49,617 nt of DNA, taken from contig JAFDZO010000031.1 in assembly GCA_018266845.1 (NCBI GenBank), positions 1-49,617 of the forward strand. Direction: 5' to 3'. The DNA is from Bacteroidota bacterium (GTDB lineage Bacteria; Bacteroidota; Ignavibacteria; Tepidaquicellales; Tepidaquicellaceae). Made by a program: the position numbers and the translations under genes. Shown here in pieces: positions 7,423-14,411 of this stretch (the first letter of the stretch is position 1; each line of letters opens with the position of its first letter). The notes below the pieces were generated by a model. It was not told where the DNA came from. It was given only the letters and a program-made list of their open reading frames with translations, and did not search any database.

Positions 7423-8649
7423 ATGAAGAAATTAATTTTAATTTTCTTTGTATTATTTTTTTCAAATGCGTTTTCGCAATGGACTCAGACCATTGACGGA
7501 AGAAGCGTGTGGTCGTTCGGCGCTGACAAACAAAACAGGTTATATGCCGGCGGGCTGACAAGTTCAAACTCAAGGATATGGAGATTTAACGGCGCAGGAT
7601 GGGATACAATTTTTGTCGGCACAGGACAAACAATGTGGGCATTCGGATTTGATACGATAGGAACTTACGGCAATATGTACGTTGCAAATTTTTCCAACGG
7701 ACTTTTGAAATCAACTAACGGAGGCGCAAACTTTACTGTAATTCCTACTACGGCTTTTCTAAGTAAAAATCCTCAGGGAGTGGCATGCGGTAAGAACGGT
7801 AATATTTTTGTTACGACTGCAACAGGATTTTTCAGAAGCACTAACGGAGGAGTTTCTTTCGATACAGCACTCACAGGATTAAACTGTCTTCCCGTTTTAG
7901 TTGACAAGGATAATCAAAATCTGGTGTATGTCGGTGTAACTTCTGCCGGAGGGTCGGGCATAGGGTTTTACCGCTCGACAGACGGAGGAGCGACGTTCAG
8001 CCAGAATTTGAATCCCGGAAAAAACGGATACAATCTCTGGCAGAAGCCCAACGGAAATTTATACATGATAACAACTACTTCCCCATATAATTTCGATAAA
8101 TCAACCGACCGCGGACTTACATGGACAACAATGGGAAACATGCCTAATGCAATGCGCGGAGTATCTGCTCAATTAAACGGTGATATTTATATTTGCGGAA
8201 ACGGCGGAGCATACGTTTCAACCAATGAAGGCGCGAATTGGACCACAATGAATCTCGCCGGAAATCCTACTCCGATAATGTATCACAACAATCGTGTCTG
8301 GTCAGGTATATCTGGAGCAAGCGGAGGGGCTTTTTATTATACGATACCAACGGGAATAAATAGCAGCGAAACAGTTCTCACGGCGGAAGATTTTGCTTTA
8401 CATCAGAATTATCCGAATCCGTTTAATCCAAGCACAACTATTGTTTATGAGCTGAAGAAAGCTGAAAATATTTCATTAAAAATTTACAACGCTATAGGAA
8501 ATGAATTAAAGGAAATAGATAACGGATTTAAAAATGCAGGACGGTATGAGGTGAATTTTAACGGGGAAAATTTATCAAGCGGAATTTATTTTGCAGTCCT
8601 GAAAACAACAGATAAGATAACCAGAATATCCTTAATCCTGGTGAAGTAA
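7423..8649 (+). CDS. T9SS-exported BNR/sortilin-like beta-propeller protein, copy 1
   Basis: A 408-residue secreted protein. The signal peptide is about residues 1-18. Repeated Asp-box/BNR-like motifs follow (LLKSTNGGANF, FFRSTNGGVSFD, FYRSTDGGATFS, DKSTDRGLTW, YVSTNEGANW), the hallmark of a sialidase/Vps10-type propeller. The final ~85 residues are a T9SS type A sorting domain with NYPNPFNP. None of the catalytic residues of sialidases could be identified, so the propeller is more likely a binding or adhesion scaffold. This copy follows the outer-membrane protein gene by 10 bp. Its sorting domain is much closer, at DNA level too, to that of copy 3 than to that of copy 2. Confidence 0.85.
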   Translation: MKKLILIFFVLFFSNAFSQWTQTIDGRSVWSFGADKQNRLYAGGLTSSNSRIWRFNGAGWDTIFVGTGQTMWAFGFDTIGTYGNMYVANFSNGLLKSTNGGANFTVIPTTAFLSKNPQGVACGKNGNIFVTTATGFFRSTNGGVSFDTALTGLNCLPVLVDKDNQNLVYVGVTSAGGSGIGFYRSTDGGATFSQNLNPGKNGYNLWQKPNGNLYMITTTSPYNFDKSTDRGLTWTTMGNMPNAMRGVSAQLNGDIYICGNGGAYVSTNEGANWTTMNLAGNPTPIMYHNNRVWSGISGASGGAFYYTIPTGINSSETVLTAEDFALHQNYPNPFNPSTTIVYELKKAENISLKIYNAIGNELKEIDNGFKNAGRYEVNFNGENLSSGIYFAVLKTTDKITRISLILVK

Positions 8650-8787
8650 TATTAATGAAACTTGTTTTTGTTAGCGCCGTAATATTAGTACTGCATTAAA
8701 TAGTAAAAGAGTATTTATAAAGATTCGCAGGTAAGTTTTGATTTCATTTGTAGTTTAAATAGATTTATTTATTTTGTTTGATGTAAC

Positions 8788-8800
8788 CCTCTAAGATTTT
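8788..8800 (+). promoter_or_regulatory. Conserved CCTCTAAGATTTT upstream of propeller copy 2
   Basis: The 13-mer ends 38 nt before the ATG of the copy 2 gene, exactly the distance of the identical 13-mer before copy 3. The sequence between each box and its gene is otherwise poorly conserved. This fits a promoter element or transcript-start determinant kept after gene duplication. Confidence 0.5.
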
Positions 8801-8837
8801 TTGTTGGATTTCTTCTTTAAATTTAACAAATAAACTT

Positions 8838-10067
8838 ATGAGGGTATTTTTATTTTTAATCTGCATTTCCCTTCACACACCATGCTTTTCTCAAAATTGG
8901 ACGACCGTTCTTCCCGGGCAATCCATTCAGACAATTTCCGCCGATAAACAAAACAATTTGTATGTTTCCACAAACAGCAGAAAGGCTTTCAAATCTACAA
9001 ACGATGGTTCTAACTGGGCAGAGCTACCTTTAACCCTGAGCAGCCCTATAACGCAATTTGCTTTTGACACAATAGGAACAGCCGGAAACCTGTACGGCGC
9101 AGCAGGTAATGTAGGGTTAGTTAAATCTTCAAATGGAGGTCAAAACTGGTCTATTATAGACACTTCGCGACTTTTTGGCAGCTCCGTAATTTCTATCGCA
9201 TGCAGCAAAAACGGAATACTTCATCTCGCCACAAACAAAGGATACATGCGAAGCACTAATGCCGGAAACTCGTTTGAGTTACTTTTGAGCGATATAGTAT
9301 TTACTTCTGTTCTGGTAGATAAAGACAACCAAACTATAATTTATATAGGCTCAAGCTCAGGGAAAGCATCATTAAGAGGATTTTACAGATCTACAAATGG
9401 GGGCGCTACATTTAGTGAAAATCTTTCTCCGGGATTAAACTGCTACAGATTGAGCCAGGCTCATAATGGTAACTTATATAAAATAAATGCGTCTGCGCCC
9501 GATGAAATTGATAAATCCACAGATAAGGGTGTCACTTGGATAACCTTCGATAGCACCCCTTCTTCAACAAGAGCAATTATTGAATCCTCATCAACAAACG
9601 AATTTTTTGCAGCAGGATTTAATGGTATTTTTAGAACTACTAATGGTGGAATGAATTGGGTCAATTATAATATGAATAATTCAATTCTATCTTTATTTAT
9701 AGTCGGTAATAAACTTTTTGCGGGCGCAAATTCAGTTATTACCGGACTTATTGTTACTAGCCTGAATCCGGTACTCATCTCTAACACAGACACTCCCGTT
9801 GCAGATGGTTTTGATTTATATAGAATATACCCTAATCCATTCAACCCCGTAACAAAAATTGTGTTTAGGCTCGACAAATCCTCGTCAGTTTCTTTGGGAA
9901 TATATGATATGCTTGGAAATGAAGTAAAACAAATTGAAAACGGATTTAAGAAAGAAGGGACCTATGAAGTAACATTTAGCGGGGAGAACCTCTCAAGCGG
10001 CATCTATTTTGCCAGATTAAAAATCGGCGATAATTTGTTTACCAAAAGTGTGATTTTGTTAAGGTAG
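8838..10067 (+). CDS. T9SS-exported BNR/sortilin-like beta-propeller protein, copy 2
   Basis: This 409-residue paralogue of the preceding gene has a signal peptide (MRVFLFLICISLHTPCFSQ). Asp-box-like repeats include AFKSTNDGSNW, LVKSSNGGQNW, YMRSTNAGNSF, FYRSTNGGATFS and FRTTNGGMNW. The T9SS C-terminal domain carries IYPNPFNP and ends in NLFTKSVILLR. Its sorting domain (FRLDKSSSVSLGIYDMLG) has diverged from the ELKKAENISLKIY form shared by copies 1 and 3. The 188-bp gap before it and the conserved 13-mer suggest its own promoter. Function is unknown; a surface-displayed or released binding protein is the likeliest role. Confidence 0.85.
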   Translation: MRVFLFLICISLHTPCFSQNWTTVLPGQSIQTISADKQNNLYVSTNSRKAFKSTNDGSNWAELPLTLSSPITQFAFDTIGTAGNLYGAAGNVGLVKSSNGGQNWSIIDTSRLFGSSVISIACSKNGILHLATNKGYMRSTNAGNSFELLLSDIVFTSVLVDKDNQTIIYIGSSSGKASLRGFYRSTNGGATFSENLSPGLNCYRLSQAHNGNLYKINASAPDEIDKSTDKGVTWITFDSTPSSTRAIIESSSTNEFFAAGFNGIFRTTNGGMNWVNYNMNNSILSLFIVGNKLFAGANSVITGLIVTSLNPVLISNTDTPVADGFDLYRIYPNPFNPVTKIVFRLDKSSSVSLGIYDMLGNEVKQIENGFKKEGTYEVTFSGENLSSGIYFARLKIGDNLFTKSVILLR

Positions 10068-10125
10068 TTCCTGACTCTATAAATAAACCAATTAGCTCTT
10101 TTCAAGATACCATTAGAATCTAAAT

Positions 10126-10138
10126 CCTCTAAGATTTT
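10126..10138 (+). promoter_or_regulatory. Conserved CCTCTAAGATTTT upstream of propeller copy 3
   Basis: Identical to the 13-mer at 8788-8800 and again ending 38 nt before the start codon. No counterpart precedes copy 1, which sits only 10 bp after the outer-membrane protein gene and probably shares that gene's transcript. Confidence 0.5.
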
Positions 10139-10175
10139 ATAAAAGAAAAATTTTTTAAAATAAAAAAAAAATCAG

Positions 10176-11420
10176 ATGAGGACAATTATATTCCTTTCCC
10201 TTACTTTTTTTACATCCATGTGCTTTTCGCAAACATGGAATGTCGGGCTTCAGGGAAGAGTTATTTCAGCAACTGCTATTGATAAAGCCGGATATATTTA
10301 TACAGGTTCTACACTTGGAGCAATTTTTAGAAGCACAAATTCAGGTGTAAGCTGGGATACTCTATACAGAGGACCAAATGGGAACATCCTTAGCATATGT
10401 TTTGATACCTTGGGGATAGCAGGAAATATTTACGCGGTGCATTACAGATTCGGTTTAGTAAAATCATCTAATGCCGGGTTGAGTTGGTCTTTAATTGATA
10501 CAAGTTTTTTTTCCGGCGCTTTTCCACTGAGAGCAGCCTCTACAAAAAGCGGCATAATTCATGTGGGAACAAACAAAGGCTATTTCAGAAGCACAAATAA
10601 CGGAAGCTCATTTCAGCGCATGCTCCCTGATATTTCTATAGATAATCTTGTTCTCGACAGAAGCAACTCCAATTTTATTTATATAGGCGCAACTTCCTTT
10701 TTTGGTGTTTCGCAAGCCGGAGGCGTGTATCGTTCAACTGACGGCGGAGCAACTTTCAGCGACAACCTCCATCCTAATATTAATTGTGATAAATTGTATC
10801 AGAGTAATCAGGGAGATTTATATAAGCTGACATCTTTGCCTGATGTTGCTGAAAACCTCTACAAATCAACCGACAAAGGTTTAACCTGGATAGCATTAGG
10901 GAGTACACCTGCCTCTGCCAGAGAGGTAATTCTATCCCCGTCAGGAAATGAAATCTTCGTCGGATGTTTTTCCGGGGTTTACAAAAGCTCAAACAACGGG
11001 ACAAACTGGACTAACTTGAATTACACATACTGGAATACAACTGCAATTATTGCTAACAATAAAATATTTGTTAATACTCTTTCAAGTTCACCTTGGGGAA
11101 TTCATTCGACAGACTTGCTTACAAATATTAATGATGCAATAGCTCAAACCTTGCCTGAATATATTACCTTGTATCAAAACTACCCGAATCCGTTTAATCC
11201 TGCAACCACTATCGTATACGAATTAAAGAAAGCAGAGAATATATCATTAAAAATTTACGATGCCCTCGGAAATGAATTAAAAGAAATAGATAACGGATTT
11301 AAAAACGCAGGACGGTATAAAGTCAATTTCAGCGGGGAAAATTTACCAAGCGGAATTTACTTTGCCAGACTTACTGTAAATGGAAATACGTTGACAAGCA
11401 GATTGGTTCTGTTAAAATAA
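10176..11420 (+). CDS. T9SS-exported BNR/sortilin-like beta-propeller protein, copy 3
   Basis: The 414-residue product has a signal peptide (MRTIIFLSLTFFTSMCFSQ) and Asp-box-like motifs (IFRSTNSGVSW, LVKSSNAGLSW, YFRSTNNGSSF, VYRSTDGGATFS, YKSTDKGLTW, VYKSSNNGTNW). A T9SS type A sorting domain with NYPNPFNP and a terminal SRLVLLK strand completes it. It shares long runs of identical residues with copy 1 in the sorting domain and framework residues with copy 2 in the propeller. It is the last of the tandem set and converges on the minus-strand membrane-protein gene, whose stop lies 10 bp further on. Confidence 0.85.
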   Translation: MRTIIFLSLTFFTSMCFSQTWNVGLQGRVISATAIDKAGYIYTGSTLGAIFRSTNSGVSWDTLYRGPNGNILSICFDTLGIAGNIYAVHYRFGLVKSSNAGLSWSLIDTSFFSGAFPLRAASTKSGIIHVGTNKGYFRSTNNGSSFQRMLPDISIDNLVLDRSNSNFIYIGATSFFGVSQAGGVYRSTDGGATFSDNLHPNINCDKLYQSNQGDLYKLTSLPDVAENLYKSTDKGLTWIALGSTPASAREVILSPSGNEIFVGCFSGVYKSSNNGTNWTNLNYTYWNTTAIIANNKIFVNTLSSSPWGIHSTDLLTNINDAIAQTLPEYITLYQNYPNPFNPATTIVYELKKAENISLKIYDALGNELKEIDNGFKNAGRYKVNFSGENLPSGIYFARLTVNGNTLTSRLVLLK

Positions 11421-11430
11421 TAATCAAAAA

Positions 11431-12447
11431 CTAATCATAGATAAGATTAGCCGTAAGCAATTTTACAAAGGCAGGGATGCGGAGCTTACCGTGTTCCTGT
11501 TTTATTTTTTTAAAGGAAAGAATAAGAATTTTTCTTGTTTCGGGAAGAAAATTTATTAACTCTTTTATCTCCAATGCATATTTATGCTCTGCTTTGTGCA
11601 GCCATTTCTTTAAAAGGAATTTCATAAACGGTGAGAAAATGAATAGCCAGAATAAAATAAACAACACTGCGCGTATTACAATCTGAAGTGATTTATCTTT
11701 AGGAATAAACTGCGGGAAAATATCAAATAGATAATTCAAAAAGAAAAAAGCTATTAAAGCTAAGATTAAAAGCTTGAACGGCTTCAATCCTTTCTTCTTC
11801 CACTTCGGCTTTTCAACTTCAAATTCAGTTTCGAGATTTATCTTGAAATCAGGATGAGCGTCGTGATACTTATCCATCGCCTTAGGTAAAGTAGAAACGA
11901 AGAGTCCGAAAATAATTCCTGCCAAAGCATAGATACTCAGGTAAACTGTTCCAATAGTGTAAAGAATGTTGTCATCGTTCCAGTTTAGCTCGGCAGCGGC
12001 ATTTTTCAGAAATTCATTTACTGCCTTCCATAAAGCAGTTCCGAATATAAGCGTAACGGTGATAAGCTTCTGCAGGCTGGTTTCCAATAGCGATAATACA
12101 AATACTAACACACATGAAAGTTTAAAAAATCTTTTCGAAAGAAAAAACAAATAACCCGTTAATCCCTGAAACGCAACTGCAATGTATGCCATAGGAGGCG
12201 TATGCGGACTTAATGCTGCTTTCACAAGCATCACAAGAATCATTGCCTTCAATATATCGCTTCTACCGTTCCCGTAATACCCTATCAGGCAAATGCAAAA
12301 TACTGAGATGGAGCAGAGTATAAGACCTTTAAAAGGAATACTAAGCCCATGCAGCAGTCCACCGAGGAATGCTTCGCTGAATGCCCACAATGCCGTAATT
12401 CTGTAAATCGCCGCAGGAGAGATAATCTGATGAGAAATATTACTCAA
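11431..12447 (-). CDS. Multi-pass membrane protein of the xanthine dehydrogenase operon
   Basis: The 338-residue product has several hydrophobic segments (about 15-60, 65-100, 105-140, 165-190, 225-245 and 258-285). These are separated by a charged cytoplasmic-looking loop (about 195-222) and followed by a lysine-rich C-terminal tail. The N-terminal half (AFSEAFLGGLLHGLSIPFKG, then a compact set of helices) is reminiscent of small-molecule permease or energy-coupling S-component proteins, but I cannot place it in a family. Its start overlaps the stop of the MOSC gene by four bases, so it is the last gene of the xdh operon. A role in purine or molybdate uptake, or in a redox partner function, is inference from context only. 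Confidence 0.6.
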   Translation of the reverse strand: MSNISHQIISPAAIYRITALWAFSEAFLGGLLHGLSIPFKGLILCSISVFCICLIGYYGNGRSDILKAMILVMLVKAALSPHTPPMAYIAVAFQGLTGYLFFLSKRFFKLSCVLVFVLSLLETSLQKLITVTLIFGTALWKAVNEFLKNAAAELNWNDDNILYTIGTVYLSIYALAGIIFGLFVSTLPKAMDKYHDAHPDFKINLETEFEVEKPKWKKKGLKPFKLLILALIAFFFLNYLFDIFPQFIPKDKSLQIVIRAVLFILFWLFIFSPFMKFLLKKWLHKAEHKYALEIKELINFLPETRKILILSFKKIKQEHGKLRIPAFVKLLTANLIYD

Positions 12448-13268
12448 ATTGTTTCCATTACATTAATTTCATCGCCAATCCTGACTATGCTGTTCTCACT
12501 TAATGGACCGGGAATAACATTCATTCCGAATTTTATGCTGTTGTTTACTGTGCGATATTCGGCAAGTGTTTTCAATGGCTCTTTACCGGAGACTGCGGTT
12601 TCCTGCTCTATCGTGGTAATCACACATCTTCCGCAGGTTTTCACTCCGTAAAAATCGGTTCCGTTTATATTAAACTTTCTTAAAGTATCTTCAACATGTG
12701 CTTCTCCGCCTGTAAAAACTAAGTTCGGTCTGAAGCGGTTCATCTTAAAATTATTTCCGGAAATATTATTATAGTTATCTAAAGAAGACTGCCCTATAAT
12801 CAAAATCGGATAGCCGTCTGCAAAACTCACGATGTCATCGGCAATTGCAAAATCTTTATTCGCTTCCCTTAGCGTTGTATCGGGCATATAAACAAGGCGG
12901 CAGTCATAATTAACAATATCCGCGAACCATTTATTTGCTCCGTCAGAATAGTGTATTGCCTCACATGTATCATCCCAGATAGTAACCTCAGATTTTTCTC
13001 CTGTATCAATGCCGAACGGAATTATCAAATCTTCTGAGGCTTTATCATTGGAAATTATAAATCCTTCATTGGTGAAATTTATCTTAAATAAGCAAAGTTC
13101 ATTTATTTCTCTTTGAGTGATAAACATATTTTCTTTATCTACGAGCAGCCATCGTCTGTCAAATTGAAGTCCGCGCTTTTCAACTTTGGACTCGTTTAAT
13201 GAAATGCCTCCGAGAGATTTTACAGGATAAATATTTATTTCAGATATTGTAAGAAAATTATTTTCCAT
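12444..13268 (-). CDS. MOSC-domain molybdenum-cofactor-binding protein (YcbX/mARC-like)
   Basis: The 274-residue product has the MOSC N-terminal beta-barrel (about 5-115: ISEINIYPVKSLGG, then RGLQFDRRWLLVD) and the MOSC domain (about 130-270: MNRFRPNLVFTGG, then CGRCVITTIEQETAVSG). Cys215 in CGRC is the position that binds molybdenum in mARC/YcbX proteins. YcbX-type enzymes reduce N-hydroxylated compounds; MOSC domains also occur in cofactor sulfuration. Xanthine dehydrogenase needs a sulfurated cofactor, so a cofactor-handling role fits the operon, although the YcbX-like architecture favours a reductase. Translational coupling with both neighbours is likely: 11 bp overlap upstream and 4 bp downstream. 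Confidence 0.85.
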   Translation of the reverse strand: MENNFLTISEINIYPVKSLGGISLNESKVEKRGLQFDRRWLLVDKENMFITQREINELCLFKINFTNEGFIISNDKASEDLIIPFGIDTGEKSEVTIWDDTCEAIHYSDGANKWFADIVNYDCRLVYMPDTTLREANKDFAIADDIVSFADGYPILIIGQSSLDNYNNISGNNFKMNRFRPNLVFTGGEAHVEDTLRKFNINGTDFYGVKTCGRCVITTIEQETAVSGKEPLKTLAEYRTVNNSIKFGMNVIPGPLSENSIVRIGDEINVMETI

Positions 13269-13428
13269 ATTGTTTTAATAAAAAAGTATAGTATTTTATA
13301 GCCTCTTCATACGAATATTTCTCTCCATTCTTTACTTCTTCAATCAAATTACTTATAATACTATCTTCTACTGAAGTAATTTTTGAAGTTATATTCATTT
13401 TTCCATTAATGTTAAGATTATTTTTCAT
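13258..13428 (-). CDS. Small hypothetical protein (56 aa) between xdhC and the MOSC gene
   Basis: An uninterrupted 56-codon frame begins at ATG 13428, 5 bp after the xdhC stop, and ends at TAA 13258-13260, overlapping the MOSC start by 11 bp. The product begins MKNNLNINGKMN and ends FLLKQYGK. It is acidic-basic mixed and predicted helical (VEDSIISNLIEEVKNGEKYS, then a Tyr-rich helix). No signal peptide, membrane segment, CxxC or known motif is visible. The tight spacing and overlap typical of operon genes are the main support. A second ATG 10 codons in (MNITSK) is an alternative start. Function unknown. Confidence 0.65.
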   Translation of the reverse strand: MKNNLNINGKMNITSKITSVEDSIISNLIEEVKNGEKYSYEEAIKYYTFLLKQYGK

Positions 13429-13433
13429 AATAA

Positions 13434-14399
13434 TTAAACTTCATTTTTTATTTTTATTACTTCGGCTGCTATACTTACAGCAATTTCTTCGGGTGTATCG
13501 CTGTTTATATCCAATCCTATTGGAGCCTTAACCTTTTTCAATAAATTTTTATCAACACCTTCTTTTACACACTCGTTAAATATTTTTTTAATCTTTCTTT
13601 GTGTTCCCATCAGACCTATATATCTGCAATTTTTATTTACTATCTGCTTTATAGATTCCTTATCGGAAATATATCCTGTAGTAACTACAAAAATATACGA
13701 GTAAGGTGAATCCTTAACATATTTTCCGGTTTTAGTATATGAAATATTATATTTCTCATTTGCAAAAAAATTATTTTCAAGGAACGGAAAATTTTTTCTG
13801 TCATCAAATATTGAAATATGAAAATCCAGAGAATGCAAAATCTTGCTAAGCTCAAATCCTATATGTCCTGCACCGAAGATATAAGCATAATTTTTATATC
13901 CTGCCTTTTCGTAATACTCCCACTGTTTATCTTCTTCTGAATACTCAAAAAAATAATTCTCGTTAAAATCTTTTCTGTTTAAAATCTGTATCTTTCCGTT
14001 CTTCATTTTTATATAATTTGAAGACGGCTTATCATAAGATTTTAAAATTTTATTAATGAGCGGTATATCTTTTTCTTTAAATGTATGAAGATAAATTGTC
14101 TCAGAGCCTGAACAAATTAGTCCCGATTTTTCAAACTCAGTGTTTGTTTTATGATGAAGAGTTTTAAGCTCGTAAATATCTTTTTTACTTCTGAAGTTTT
14201 CCGCGCAGTACTCTATAAAATTTTTCTCCATCACTCCGCCTCCTATAGAACCATAAGCTTTGCCGGATGAAGATACTGCCATTTTAAATCCTTGCTTGCC
14301 GGGAGAACCCTTTTGATGAGAAACAACCGATGCAAGTACTACATTATTTTTGCCCTCTAATTCATTTTGTACAAACTGCCATAAAATTATTTCTTTCAT
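13434..14399 (-). CDS. xdhC: XdhC/CoxI-family molybdoenzyme maturation factor
   Basis: XdhC proteins bind molybdenum cofactor, promote its sulfuration and insert it into xanthine dehydrogenase. The 321-residue product has both family halves. The N-terminal XdhC/CoxI domain carries GSPGKQGFKMAV and YGSIGGGVME (about 31-58). A Rossmann-like C-terminal domain begins YAYIFGAGHIGFELSK (about 168-184) and ends with GLDINSDTPEEIAVSIAAEV. It lies 12 bp downstream of xdhB, the standard order for this operon. Soluble, no signal peptide. Confidence 0.92.
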   Translation of the reverse strand: MKEIILWQFVQNELEGKNNVVLASVVSHQKGSPGKQGFKMAVSSSGKAYGSIGGGVMEKNFIEYCAENFRSKKDIYELKTLHHKTNTEFEKSGLICSGSETIYLHTFKEKDIPLINKILKSYDKPSSNYIKMKNGKIQILNRKDFNENYFFEYSEEDKQWEYYEKAGYKNYAYIFGAGHIGFELSKILHSLDFHISIFDDRKNFPFLENNFFANEKYNISYTKTGKYVKDSPYSYIFVVTTGYISDKESIKQIVNKNCRYIGLMGTQRKIKKIFNECVKEGVDKNLLKKVKAPIGLDINSDTPEEIAVSIAAEVIKIKNEV

Positions 14400-14411
14400 A
14401 ATTTTTCACAA

